From the NCBI GenBank assembly GCA_040388785.1, contig JAZKBD010000019.1, positions 1 to 64,000 of the forward strand: a DNA stretch of 64,000 bases, given 5' to 3'. This stretch comes from 66-474 sp040388785. GTDB lineage: Bacteria > Pseudomonadota > Gammaproteobacteria > Xanthomonadales > Rhodanobacteraceae. The notes under the pieces were generated by a model that was not told the origin of the DNA, ran no database searches, and saw only the letters and a program-made list of their open reading frames with translations. Shown piece by piece: positions 17,085 to 26,276 of the stretch (positions within the stretch are counted from its first letter, which is position 1; each line of letters begins with the position of its first letter). The translations under genes and the position numbers were made by a program.

Positions 17085-19274
17085 TCAATCCTTGTGATCA
17101 GGGCGCCAGCCGGACACGTCCGCGCGCCATTTGATGAACGCGATGGTGTCCGCAATTAACAGGTCGGTCTGGGTTCGGGTCGAGCCGATGCCATGGCCGG
17201 CTTGTGCGTCGATGCGCAGCAGCACGGGGTTGGGCGTTCCGGAGGCCTGCAGCGCCGCGGCGAACTTGGCGGGTTCCCACGGCGACACGCGCGGATCGTT
17301 CAATCCCGTCGTGATCATCACCGCCGGGTAGTTGACGCCCTTCTTGACATGCTGGATGGAATCCATCGCGTACAGGTCCTTGAAGCCTTGCTCCGTTTTC
17401 ACGCTGCCGAATTCCGGAATGTTCGGCGGACCGTTGGGCGAGAACTCGGCGCGCAATGTGTTCGCCGCAGGCACCATGTCGAGCACGCCCGCGAACAGGT
17501 CGGGACGTTCCGTCATCGCGCGGCCCATCGTGATGCCGCCGGCCGATCCGCCGATGATGAAAAGCTTGTCCTTCGTGGTGACGCCGCGCGCGATCAAATC
17601 CTCGCCGCACGCGATCAGGTCCTGCCAAGTGTGGTGCTTGTTGGCGTCTTTGCCACCGAGCCGCCACGCTTCGCCCTTTTCGCCGCCGCCGCGCACGTGG
17701 CAGATACCGTAGGTGATGCCTTCACGCATCGCGGCCGCGCGCCGCGTGCTGAAATCGGCGAGATTGGAAATACCGTACGAGCCGTACGCTTCAATCAGCG
17801 TGACCTGTGGATCCTTGGCGTCCTTCGGCTGGATCAGGCTGAGCGGTACCATCACGCCGTCCTGCGCCTTCGCTTCGAGGTCACTGACCTTGAATGCGGA
17901 GGCATCCATGTCGCCGCGCTGACCGATGTCCAGCGTGGCGAATTTTTGCGAGGACGGATCGTAGTGCAGGTAACTGGGTTGCACGACCCAGTTCGAAAGT
18001 TCGAGCGTGACGCCCTGCGCGCGCGGATCGGCGAACGCCTCGCCGATGTGGGCTTCAAACGGCAGCGCCACGGTTTCGATCTCGTTGCTGCCGGTGGGTA
18101 TGCGCAGCAATTGCGAATACGCACCCTTGCGCGCGAGCACGTACAGCGCATCGGATGCCGCATATATGCCTTCGATGACGTGCTCGGGTTGCGCCGGCAC
18201 CAGCGCTTTCGCCGATGACAGGGGTTCGCCGGCCTTGAGTTCCAGCACCTTGAAGGTCGGCGCGTCCTTGTGCGAGAGCAGGAAAATGTCGCCGCCGCGC
18301 ATTGCAACGCTGGTCACGTCGTCGGCACGATCGAAGAACGGCTTCCAGGCCGCGGGTTTTGCGGCATCCGCGACAGGCGCGAGCCACGCCTTCCACTCGT
18401 TCTGCACGCCGTTGAGCGAGATCGCGATCGCGTCCGTCGCGCCCGGCGTGATCCCGAGGATCGGGAATTCTTCCGGCGCAAATTTCGGTCCGCCTGCAAC
18501 CTGGGTGCCCAGTAGTGCGACTGGCTCGCCCTTCAAATTCCAGGCGTAAAGGGTGGAATTCTTGTAGGTGTCGGTTCCGGGCGCGCCGGGTTTCAACTTG
18601 ACGAGGCGGTTGAAGTACACCGTCTTCGAATCGTTGCTCCACGAGGTCGCGCCGAAGCGTGCGCGGTCGATCGGTCCCGCGATCGCCTTGCCGGTCGCGA
18701 CGTCGTACACGGTCATCGAGGCGTTCTCGGAACCGCCTTCCGATACGCCCACTGCGACCTTGCCGCCGTCCGTGGACGGCAGGAACCAGTTGATCGCATA
18801 GGGCTTGCCGCCGTGCTGTTTGCGCAGTGCGTCGACATCGACCAGTTTTCGGCTGCCCGCGCCGTCGCGAACCATCAGGTCGAAATCGTCCGAGCCGGGC
18901 GCGCGTTCCTCGTAGAACTCGCGGCCGCCGTACGAAGCGAAGCCCTGCACGAAGCCGAAGCTGCCGGTGAACGCCGACACGCGTTTCTGCAGCGCGGCCA
19001 GCGGCGTGATCGCATCCAGCACCTGGCGCGTGTACGCGCCCTCGGATTTCATCCACGCGATCGTCGCAGGATCGAGCTTCTCCATGTAACGGTAATTGTC
19101 GGTGACCTTCACGCCCCACAGGGTTTCGGTCACCGGCTTGACAGGTGCGGAGGGTGGCGGAGCGCCCACGCCGAGTGGCGCCAGCGCATTGATCGCGGCG
19201 GCCGCGGATGAGCCTGCGGCAAACGTGGACACGAACGCGAAAACGGAGACCGCGGCAAGACGTACGGAACGCAT
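17085..19274 (-). CDS. Exported prolyl oligopeptidase (S9A) family serine peptidase
   Basis: 729 residues with an N-terminal signal peptide (RLAAVSVFAFVSTFAAG). A beta-propeller lid occupies roughly residues 90-470 and an alpha/beta hydrolase domain the rest. The nucleophile is in GGSAGGITMG, the acid is likely in GLNDPRVSPWE and the catalytic His in AQAGHGIGSTR. The RGGGEKGEAW motif is typical of S9A enzymes. These cleave short peptides after proline and, being exported, act in the periplasm. It is 54 bases upstream-adjacent to the ETF:quinone oxidoreductase stop codon, same strand. Confidence 0.9.
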   Translation of the reverse strand: MRSVRLAAVSVFAFVSTFAAGSSAAAAINALAPLGVGAPPPSAPVKPVTETLWGVKVTDNYRYMEKLDPATIAWMKSEGAYTRQVLDAITPLAALQKRVSAFTGSFGFVQGFASYGGREFYEERAPGSDDFDLMVRDGAGSRKLVDVDALRKQHGGKPYAINWFLPSTDGGKVAVGVSEGGSENASMTVYDVATGKAIAGPIDRARFGATSWSNDSKTVYFNRLVKLKPGAPGTDTYKNSTLYAWNLKGEPVALLGTQVAGGPKFAPEEFPILGITPGATDAIAISLNGVQNEWKAWLAPVADAAKPAAWKPFFDRADDVTSVAMRGGDIFLLSHKDAPTFKVLELKAGEPLSSAKALVPAQPEHVIEGIYAASDALYVLARKGAYSQLLRIPTGSNEIETVALPFEAHIGEAFADPRAQGVTLELSNWVVQPSYLHYDPSSQKFATLDIGQRGDMDASAFKVSDLEAKAQDGVMVPLSLIQPKDAKDPQVTLIEAYGSYGISNLADFSTRRAAAMREGITYGICHVRGGGEKGEAWRLGGKDANKHHTWQDLIACGEDLIARGVTTKDKLFIIGGSAGGITMGRAMTERPDLFAGVLDMVPAANTLRAEFSPNGPPNIPEFGSVKTEQGFKDLYAMDSIQHVKKGVNYPAVMITTGLNDPRVSPWEPAKFAAALQASGTPNPVLLRIDAQAGHGIGSTRTQTDLLIADTIAFIKWRADVSGWRPDHKD

Positions 19275-19328
19275 GACCGACCCTCCTCGCAGATGGTCGG
19301 GCGAGTCTAGTCCTCCCGTTTGGAAATG

Positions 19329-20981
19329 CTAGAGATTCTGGTAGTTGGGCCCGCTGCCGCCTTCCGGCGGCACCCAGGTGATGATCTCGTACGGATCCTT
19401 GATGTCGCAGGTCTTGCAGTGCACGCAGTTGGCGGCGTTGATCTGCAGGCGCAGCGAGGGCGCGCCGTCGCCGCCGGATTCCTGGACGATCTCGTACACG
19501 TTGGCGGGGCAGAAGCGCTGGCAGGGGTTGCCGTATTCGACGGTGCAACGCTCGACGCAGATGTTGGTGTCGGCGACGTGCAGGTGCACCGGCTGGTCCT
19601 CGTCGTGCTCGGTGGCGGCGAAATACACGCCCGCAAGCCGATCGCGCGGCGGCAGCGTGCGTTCGATCCAGCCGGGTTCGCGTTTCGATGTGGCATTCGG
19701 GCCGGGGCGATTTTCTTTCGTCGCCGGTGGATCGAGTTTCTCCAGCGACGACCAGTCCGCGTGATTTTTCAGCGTCCACGGCGACAACCCGGCCGTCACG
19801 GTTTCCCATGCGGCATTGAACAAACCGCGCCACAGCCCGCCGTTGAAACCCGGGCGGATGTTGCGCACCTTGTGCAGTTCCTTGGCGATCGGCGAGGCGC
19901 GCAGGCGCGCATCGAAACCTTCGCTCGATTGCTTCTCCGCGAAATGCTCGGCGGCCAACATCCCCGAACGAATGGCCTGGTGCGTGCCCTTGATCTTGGG
20001 CACGTTCATCAAACCGGCCGCATCGCCGATCATGAGCGCGCCCGGCATTTCCGTGCTTGGCAGCGATTGCAGCCCGCCTTCGATCAACGCACGCGCACCG
20101 CCGGAAACGATGCTGCCGCCTTCCAGCAGCGGCTTGATCCGCGCGTGATTCTTCAACTGCTGGAAGGCTTCCCACGGCCGGAACAACGGGTCGGAATAAT
20201 CGAGACCCGCGACGAAACCGATCGCGATGCGATCCTTGTCCAGTTGGTAGATGAAGCTGCCGCCGTAGGTGCGGTTGTCCAGCGGCCAACCCAGCGTGTG
20301 GGTGATGTGGCCGGGCTGCACGCGGCCGGGCGGCAGTTGCCACAGTTCCTTCAAGCCGATGCCGTAGGTTTGCGGATCGGAATGTTTGTCGAGCCCGTAT
20401 TTCGCGATCAACGTCTTGGTCACGCTGCCACGACAGCCTTCGGCCAGCACCGTGAGCTTCGCGAGGATGTCGATGCCTTGCGTGTAACCCGGCTTGTGCG
20501 AGCCGTCCTTCGCGACGCCCATGTCGCCGATGCGCACGCCCGCGACCGCGCCCTTGTCGTCGAACACCGGCTCCGCCGCGGCGAAGCCTGGGAACACGTC
20601 CACGCCCAGCGCTTCCGCCTGCGGTGCCAGCCATGCGCACAACGCGCCGAGTGAGACGATGAAGTTGCCCGCGTTGTGCATCTGCGGCGGCGTCGGCAAT
20701 CGGGTCGCGCGCCTGGCATCGCGCAGCCACAGGAATTCGTCGTGTGCGGCCGGCACGCAAATCGGCGGCGGCGCGTCGCGCCACGTCGGCAGCAGCGCAT
20801 CCAGCGGCGCCGGTTCGATCACCGCGCCGGAAAGGATGTGCGCACCGATGGTCGAGGCTTTCTCGATCACGCATACGCGCATGTCCGGCGCGAGCTGCTT
20901 CAGGCGGATCGCGAAAGCGAGTCCGGCAGGCCCGGCGCCCACCACGACCACGTCGTACTCCATCGTTTCGCGTTCGCTCAT
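19329..20981 (-). CDS. Electron transfer flavoprotein-ubiquinone oxidoreductase
   Basis: 550 residues, the family length. The N-terminal FAD-binding motif is VVVGAGPAGLAFAIRLKQL. The quinone and membrane-contact region is in the middle. The C-terminal 4Fe-4S cluster domain has cysteines in CPANVYE and INAANCVHCKTCDIKDP. The enzyme takes electrons from reduced ETF and passes them to ubiquinone at the inner membrane. It therefore completes the EtfBA route although the genes are about 4.6 kb apart. Divergent from the amidase gene, with about 93 bases between the starts. Confidence 0.93.
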   Translation of the reverse strand: MSERETMEYDVVVVGAGPAGLAFAIRLKQLAPDMRVCVIEKASTIGAHILSGAVIEPAPLDALLPTWRDAPPPICVPAAHDEFLWLRDARRATRLPTPPQMHNAGNFIVSLGALCAWLAPQAEALGVDVFPGFAAAEPVFDDKGAVAGVRIGDMGVAKDGSHKPGYTQGIDILAKLTVLAEGCRGSVTKTLIAKYGLDKHSDPQTYGIGLKELWQLPPGRVQPGHITHTLGWPLDNRTYGGSFIYQLDKDRIAIGFVAGLDYSDPLFRPWEAFQQLKNHARIKPLLEGGSIVSGGARALIEGGLQSLPSTEMPGALMIGDAAGLMNVPKIKGTHQAIRSGMLAAEHFAEKQSSEGFDARLRASPIAKELHKVRNIRPGFNGGLWRGLFNAAWETVTAGLSPWTLKNHADWSSLEKLDPPATKENRPGPNATSKREPGWIERTLPPRDRLAGVYFAATEHDEDQPVHLHVADTNICVERCTVEYGNPCQRFCPANVYEIVQESGGDGAPSLRLQINAANCVHCKTCDIKDPYEIITWVPPEGGSGPNYQNL

Positions 20982-21074
20982 CGCGGGCTCCCGTCACACT
21001 GCGTTCCAGCGCTTCATTGTCTTGGGTTCCCGCGCACGCGGCAAACCCGCATAATCGGGACTCCGGGAGGGTCA

Positions 21075-22484
21075 ATGAGCGCGATCGAAGACGGCGAATT
21101 GCTGGGACCTGAAGCGCTGCGACGCGGCGGCGTGTGGCAATGCCTGCACTGGCTGGCGTCGGGGCGCACCACGTCCGAAGCATTGGCCGAGGCGTGCCTC
21201 GATGCGATCGACCGGCGCAATCCCGAACTGCATGCCTTCGTGGACGTGCGACGCGACATCGTGCTCGACCAGGCCGCCAGCGCGCAGCGCCGCCGCCGCG
21301 AAGGGCCGCTCGGCCGGCTCGACGGGATTCCCGTCGCGATCAAGGACAATTTCGATGTCGCGGGCTACCCGACGCGTGCGGGCCTGCCGACGCGCGACGG
21401 ACACGTTGCGCGCAACGATGCGCATGCGATCGCACGGCTGCGCGCCGCCGGTGCGGTACTGCTCGGCAAGACCAACCTGGATGAAGGCGCGCTGGGCGCC
21501 GCGACGCGCAATCCGCATTTCGGCACCACCCGCAATCCGTTCGATCCGGATCGCGTCGCGGGCGGTTCGTCCGGCGGTTCCGCCGCGGCGGTCGCGGCCG
21601 GCATGGCGCCGGTCGCGATCGGTTCCGACACGCTCGGTTCGGTGCGCATCCCGGCAAGCTATTGCGGCGTGTTCGCGCTCAAACCCACGCACGGCGAAAT
21701 TTCCGCGCGCGGCCTGGTGCCGGCGGCGCGGCGGCTCGACGCGGTCGGCATCCTCGGCCGCAGCGTGGGCGACTTGGTGGTGATGTTGCAGGTGCTGGCG
21801 GGCTACGACGCCGACGATCCGCGTTCGCGCCGCCGCCGCGTCGCGCTGCAGCCGCCGGACTGGAATCCGAACCAGCTGCATTGCGGCGTGCTGCCGGATC
21901 TTGCTTCCATCGGCGTGGAAGCGCCGGTCATCGAAGTGTTCGAGCAGGCATTGGCGAAGCTGGAGCACGCCTTGCACGAGCGCACGCCGCTGGATTTTTC
22001 CGACTGGCCGTTCCAGAAGATGCGCCGCGCGGGCCTGCTGCTGATGGAAGCGGAGATGCGCAACACCTTCGCGGATGATCTCGCCGATACCGCGAACCCG
22101 GTGTCCGAAAACTTCCGCACGATGCTCGATTACGCCGCGCGCAAGTCGGCCGCCGACTACGCGCAGGCCGACCGCATCCTCGACTTCGCGGTGCTGAAGG
22201 CGCGCCGCGTGTTCTCGCGCGTGGACGTGCTGGTGCTGCCGACCACGCCGCAGGGCGCGTTTTCCGTCGATGCGCCGGTGCCCGCGTCGCAGGCCGACCT
22301 CACCGCGTTCGCCAGCCTCTCCGCGTGCCCGGCGGTCAGCATCCCGATGGGCACGTTGCCCGATGGCATGCCGATCGGCATGCAGTTCGTCGGCGCGCCG
22401 GGTTCCGACCTGCGCCTGCTGGAACTCGCCGAAGTGTGCGCGTCGGCGCTGGACGCCGCGCCGGCGTATCCGGTCGGGGCGTGA
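21075..22484 (+). CDS. Amidase signature family amidase (AtzF/GatA-like)
   Basis: 469 residues from ATG 21075, preceded by a GGGAGG Shine-Dalgarno five bases upstream. The amidase-signature Ser-cisSer-Lys triad is readable: K90 in VAIKDNFD, S165 in the glycine/serine loop GGSSGGS, and nucleophile S189 in GSDTLGSVRIPAS. Family members hydrolyse simple amides, allophanate or amidated amino acids. The GatA function is unlikely because no gatB/gatC is adjacent. An in-frame upstream extension to 20676 is antisense to the ETF oxidoreductase gene and was discarded. Confidence 0.85.
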   Translation: MSAIEDGELLGPEALRRGGVWQCLHWLASGRTTSEALAEACLDAIDRRNPELHAFVDVRRDIVLDQAASAQRRRREGPLGRLDGIPVAIKDNFDVAGYPTRAGLPTRDGHVARNDAHAIARLRAAGAVLLGKTNLDEGALGAATRNPHFGTTRNPFDPDRVAGGSSGGSAAAVAAGMAPVAIGSDTLGSVRIPASYCGVFALKPTHGEISARGLVPAARRLDAVGILGRSVGDLVVMLQVLAGYDADDPRSRRRRVALQPPDWNPNQLHCGVLPDLASIGVEAPVIEVFEQALAKLEHALHERTPLDFSDWPFQKMRRAGLLLMEAEMRNTFADDLADTANPVSENFRTMLDYAARKSAADYAQADRILDFAVLKARRVFSRVDVLVLPTTPQGAFSVDAPVPASQADLTAFASLSACPAVSIPMGTLPDGMPIGMQFVGAPGSDLRLLELAEVCASALDAAPAYPVGA

Positions 22485-22594
22485 GCGATCACGCGGCCAT
22501 CGATTGACTGCTGCTGATCCGTCTTTCCCGGACGGACAGTGGCGCGTCCAGTTGAAGCGTGCAGCAAAGCTCAGCGTGATTTCGCAGGCGGTGG

Positions 22595-23242
22595 CTAGTC
22601 AGCGCTTACCGGATGCGTGGCACGATCCCGATTCGCGACCTCAAGCGTCCACGCAACGACCTGCTGCGCGAGTTGATCGTCGGCCGCGCCGAACGCCGCC
22701 ACGACCTGCGGCACGTCCACGCCCGACGGAGTCTGCGTGATCACGAAGCTGCGCGTCGCGAGCAGGTCGCGCGCGCCGCCGCGGCGCAGTTGCGCGTCGA
22801 AGCGCACCACCACCACCGGCGAGCCGTTCCGGTATTCGGACTGGAACCCGCGGAGATTGCCGCCCAGCGAGTAGTCGGACGCGAGATGATCGTCGTCGGT
22901 GGTGACGGCCGGCAGTTTCGCGGCCATGAACGCATCGACCAGCCGATGGCGGACCAACAGCGCGGGCGATTCGCTCCAGCGCGCGCCCTTGTAGTTGCTG
23001 ATCTGGCCGGGTTCGGGCATCACCACGATGCCGGTGCCGTCGAGTGGCCCGGTGGTGTTGGGGGCGTCCACGCGCAGGCTGAAATCGGCCGACGTCGCGG
23101 GCGCGGCGATGGCGGCTTCTTCCGGCTGCCAGATCTGCACCGGCGAATTCGTGGGCAGGATCGAGCAGGCGGCGAGCAGCGACGATGCGGCGCACGACGC
23201 AATCAGCAGGCGCACGGGGGAGAACAACCTGGGCCGAGTCAT
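22595..23242 (-). CDS. ABC-type transport auxiliary lipoprotein (PqiC/YmbA-like)
   Basis: 215 residues. A lipoprotein signal ends in LLAAC, with the Cys as predicted lipidation site. The body matches the ABC_trans_aux family: a central MPEPGQISNYKGARWSESPALLV and C-terminal conserved strands. It is the last gene of the mlaE-mlaF-mlaD operon, ten bases after mlaD. In comparable operons this outer-membrane lipoprotein is thought to cooperate with the MCE protein in moving lipids between membranes. Confidence 0.82.
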   Translation of the reverse strand: MTRPRLFSPVRLLIASCAASSLLAACSILPTNSPVQIWQPEEAAIAAPATSADFSLRVDAPNTTGPLDGTGIVVMPEPGQISNYKGARWSESPALLVRHRLVDAFMAAKLPAVTTDDDHLASDYSLGGNLRGFQSEYRNGSPVVVVRFDAQLRRGGARDLLATRSFVITQTPSGVDVPQVVAAFGAADDQLAQQVVAWTLEVANRDRATHPVSAD

Positions 23243-23252
23243 GTTGGTCTCC

Positions 23253-24179
23253 TCAGTGTTTCGGCGTGAATTCGGAGGGCTGTTCGCGTCCGAACAGGTA
23301 GCCCGCGGGATTGGCCTGCAGCTTGCTGGTCAACTGGTGGATGTCGCGCACGGTCGAGCGCAGTTCGCGCAGGGTGGGGCCGATCTGGTCGACGCCGCGC
23401 AATCCGGATTGCAGCGAGCCCTGGTTTTCCGTGAGCAGTGTGTTCAGGGTTTGCGTGGTTTTCTGCAGCGATGCCATCGCGGCGGCCGCACGATCCAGCG
23501 TTTCGCGGCCGGGGCCGTTGACCAGCGAATTGGCGCCGGCGAGGGTCTGGTTGAGTTGCTTCGACGCGGCCGCGGCCTGCTTGATCAGCTCGCGCAGGTC
23601 GTCGCGCTCGGCAGCGAGTGCGCTGGTGGTCTGGTCGATGTTTTTCAGCGTCGAGTTGATGCGGTCGACGTTCTGGTCCGAAATGATCTTGCCGAGCCGG
23701 TCGAGAATGCCGTTGATCGAGGTGACGACGTCGCTGCCCGAGGCGAGCAGCGCGCTCAGCGCCGAAGTCTCCGACTTGATTTCCGGCACCGGATTCTCGG
23801 GCGTCGGCATCAGCGGCTGGCTGGTCGGCGCGCCACCGCTCAATTGCACGAAGGCGACGCCGGTCAGGCCCAGCAGGCCCAGCTTGGCGCGCGTGTCCAC
23901 CTTGATCGGCGTGTCGGCGGCCACCTGGATGCGCGCCAGCACCTTGCGCGGATCGCGCGGGTCCAGCTTCAACTGGCTGACCTCGCCGATCTGGATGCCG
24001 TTGTATTGCACCGGGCTGCCCTTGGACAGGCCGGTCACGGCTTCGGTGAACACGATGTCGTAATAGCTGTACTGCCGGTTGAGGCTGGTCTTGCCCAGCC
24101 ACAGCGCGAACAGCAACACCGCCGCCACCACCACCAGGGTGAAGGCGCCGATCAATACATGATGGGCTTTGGTTTCCAT
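23253..24179 (-). CDS. MCE-domain (MlaD-family) lipid-binding protein
   Basis: 308 residues. One N-terminal membrane helix (VLIGAFTLVVVAAVLLFALWL) is followed by a single MCE domain (TGLSKGSPVQYNGIQIGEV, residues about 40-120). A long C-terminal helical region of about 180 residues is rich in Gln, Asn and Ala. MCE proteins form periplasmic hexameric rings that conduct phospholipids for an MlaFE-type ABC transporter. It is nine bases downstream of the ATPase gene. Length and tail resemble the single-MCE, long-helix class rather than E. coli MlaD, which is about 180 residues. Confidence 0.88.
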   Translation of the reverse strand: METKAHHVLIGAFTLVVVAAVLLFALWLGKTSLNRQYSYYDIVFTEAVTGLSKGSPVQYNGIQIGEVSQLKLDPRDPRKVLARIQVAADTPIKVDTRAKLGLLGLTGVAFVQLSGGAPTSQPLMPTPENPVPEIKSETSALSALLASGSDVVTSINGILDRLGKIISDQNVDRINSTLKNIDQTTSALAAERDDLRELIKQAAAASKQLNQTLAGANSLVNGPGRETLDRAAAAMASLQKTTQTLNTLLTENQGSLQSGLRGVDQIGPTLRELRSTVRDIHQLTSKLQANPAGYLFGREQPSEFTPKH

Positions 24180-24188
24180 AGCGCTACC

Positions 24189-24986
24189 TCAAGCGATCGC
24201 CTGGATGGACTGTGCCGCCCGGCCGCGTGGTCCCTGGAAATACTCGCGAATCCAAGGGTCGTCGAAGCTTTCGACCTTGTCCAGTGAATCGGCCACGATC
24301 ACGCGCCTGTGCGCGAGCACCGCGACGCGGTCGCAGATCGCGTGCAGCGAGTCGAGATCGTGGGTGATCATGAAGACGGTCAATCCCAATGCATCGCGCA
24401 GCGTGCGGATCAACTGGTCGAACGAGGCCGCGGCGATCGGATCGAGGCCCGAGGTCGGTTCGTCCAGGAACACGATGTCCGGATCCAGCGCCAGCGCGCG
24501 CGCGAGCCCGGCGCGCTTGACCATGCCGCCGGAAAGTTCGGACGGATACTTGTGGCGCACATCGGGCGTCAGGTCCGCCAGCGCGATCTTCAGTGCCGCC
24601 ACGCGAAGCGCGTCGTGCAGCGACAGGTTCGAGTGCTCCATCAGCGGCACGCGCACGTTCTCGCTCACCGTCAACGACGAGAACAGCGCGCCATTCTGGA
24701 ACAGCACGCCGCAGCGGCTTTCGATCGCGACGCGCTTGCCTTCCGGCAGGTCGTGCAGGTTTTCGCCGAACAGTTTCACGCTGCCGGCGTCGGGCCGGCG
24801 CAGGCCCAGGATCGTGCGCAGCAGCACCGACTTGCCGGTGCCGGAACCGCCCACCACGCCGAGGATTTCGCCGCGGTACACGTCGAGATCGAGATCCTCG
24901 TGCACGACCTGTTCGCCGAACTGGCTGCGCAGGCCGCGCACTTCGACCAGCGTGTCGCGCGGCTTGGCGGTCACGGCAATGGTCAC
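24189..24986 (-). CDS. Lipid ABC transporter ATP-binding protein (MlaF-like)
   Basis: 265 residues starting at GTG 24986, which overlaps the mlaE stop by three bases (translational coupling). Walker A GGSGTGKS, signature LSGGMVKRAGLARALA, Walker B IVFLDEPTSGLDP and the switch His in MITHDLDS are all present. It powers the MlaE permease encoded just upstream. The frame stays open far upstream of 24986, but that part is antisense-like read-through inside mlaE and has no family similarity. Confidence 0.92.
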   Translation of the reverse strand: MTIAVTAKPRDTLVEVRGLRSQFGEQVVHEDLDLDVYRGEILGVVGGSGTGKSVLLRTILGLRRPDAGSVKLFGENLHDLPEGKRVAIESRCGVLFQNGALFSSLTVSENVRVPLMEHSNLSLHDALRVAALKIALADLTPDVRHKYPSELSGGMVKRAGLARALALDPDIVFLDEPTSGLDPIAAASFDQLIRTLRDALGLTVFMITHDLDSLHAICDRVAVLAHRRVIVADSLDKVESFDDPWIREYFQGPRGRAAQSIQAIA

Positions 24987-26140
24987 CAGCCCATCTCCAT
25001 GAAGAACAATGCCGCGATCGCGTCGACCACGATCACCAGGAAGATCGATTGCACCACGCTCGAGGTGGTGCGCTCGCCCACCGACTGCGCGCTGCCTTGC
25101 ACCTTGAAGCCTTCGAGGCAGCCGATCACCGCGATCAGGAAGGCGAAGATCGGCGCCTTGGCCAGGCCCAGCCACAGGTAGCGCAGCGGCGTATCGGTCT
25201 GGAACACCGAGATGAACATGGTCGGCGTGATGTTGAGCGCGAACCAGCACACCAGCGCACCGCCGACCACGCCCGCGAGGATCGCGAGGAACGTCAGCAG
25301 CGGCGTCACGATCATCAATGCCATGACCCGCGGCAGCACCAGCAGTTCCATCGGGTCGAGGCCCATGGTGCGCATTGCGTCGATTTCCTCGCCGACTTTC
25401 ATCGAACCGATCTGCGCGGTGAACGCGCTGGCCGTGCGGCCGGCCAGGATGATCGCGGTGAGCAGCACGCCGAGCTCGCGCAGGAACGCGTAGGAAACCA
25501 GGTCCACCGTGAACACGGTCGCGCCGTAGCGCTGCAGCGCGGTGGCGCCGAGGAATGCGATCACCGCGCCGATCAGGAACGACAGCAGCACCACGATCGG
25601 CACCGCGTGCAGCCCCGTCTGTTCCATGTGCGCGACCAGCGAGGTGACGCGCCAGTGCTTCGGACGAAGCAGCACGCGCGCCTGCGTTTCCAGCGTCATG
25701 CCGATGAATGCCAGCAGCTTGGCGCCGAGCTGTCCGATGCGGACGACGGTGCTGCCGATGTCGGAAAGCATGTCGACGAAACCGAAGTTGGGCTTCGGCT
25801 TGGGCCGGTGCGCGTAGATTTCCGCGACCGCGTCGCTGACGGTGCCGAGCAGGGCGCGCAGCTCGCGCGGTACGTCGCGGTCGTGATCCGCCAGCCAATG
25901 CAACGCCTTCGGACCCAGCGCGACGGCAATCAGGCCGGCGCCCGAGGTGTCGACCCGCCCGACATCGTTGAAATCGACGTCCGGGCATTCCGGCAGCGCG
26001 GGCTTGAGGGCATCGAGTTGCGCTTCGAGATGCGAGAAGTACGGCAGCGTCCAGTCGCCGGTAAAGCGCAGCACGTTCTCACCGGTCTCCGGCAGCGGCA
26101 GCCATTCCACCAAGCCGGGCGTCGTCGGGGACGAGTTCAT
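24983..26140 (-). CDS. MlaE-family lipid ABC permease with N-terminal STAS domain
   Basis: 385 residues. Residues 1-110 form a STAS-like domain (VDFNDVGRVDTSGAGLIAVAL). Residues about 130-385 form the MlaE permease (GAVIAFLGATALQRYGA, RTASAFTAQIGSMKVGEEIDAMRTMG). In E. coli the STAS protein MlaB is a separate small subunit. Here it is fused to the permease, so no mlaB gene is needed. First gene of the mlaE-mlaF-mlaD-lipoprotein operon. There is no mlaA or mlaC gene here, so the direction of lipid movement is not evident. Confidence 0.9.
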   Translation of the reverse strand: MNSSPTTPGLVEWLPLPETGENVLRFTGDWTLPYFSHLEAQLDALKPALPECPDVDFNDVGRVDTSGAGLIAVALGPKALHWLADHDRDVPRELRALLGTVSDAVAEIYAHRPKPKPNFGFVDMLSDIGSTVVRIGQLGAKLLAFIGMTLETQARVLLRPKHWRVTSLVAHMEQTGLHAVPIVVLLSFLIGAVIAFLGATALQRYGATVFTVDLVSYAFLRELGVLLTAIILAGRTASAFTAQIGSMKVGEEIDAMRTMGLDPMELLVLPRVMALMIVTPLLTFLAILAGVVGGALVCWFALNITPTMFISVFQTDTPLRYLWLGLAKAPIFAFLIAVIGCLEGFKVQGSAQSVGERTTSSVVQSIFLVIVVDAIAALFFMEMGW

Positions 26141-26276
26141 GCGCGCAATTTAGCAGCGCCGGTGTCGCAAAAGTATCGTGCACGTGCGATTCGGCGCGCG
26201 CGCCGCGATAATTCCCGCTCATTCCAGCGGACGCTCGACCACTGCGAGGTCTTTGCGCCGCTGAATTCGCGCCATC

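Noticed and set aside
20676..21074. N-terminal extension of the amidase
   Set aside because: Antisense to the ETF oxidoreductase gene. The Shine-Dalgarno and family length support ATG 21075.
18055..21183. 1042-residue open frame on the minus strand
   Set aside because: It is an out-of-frame shadow of the prolyl oligopeptidase and ETF oxidoreductase genes, Arg/Ala-rich, with no domain.
26141..26276. Glycine riboswitch before gcvT
   Set aside because: The 136 bases lack the tandem-aptamer core and any strong terminator or anti-terminator pair.
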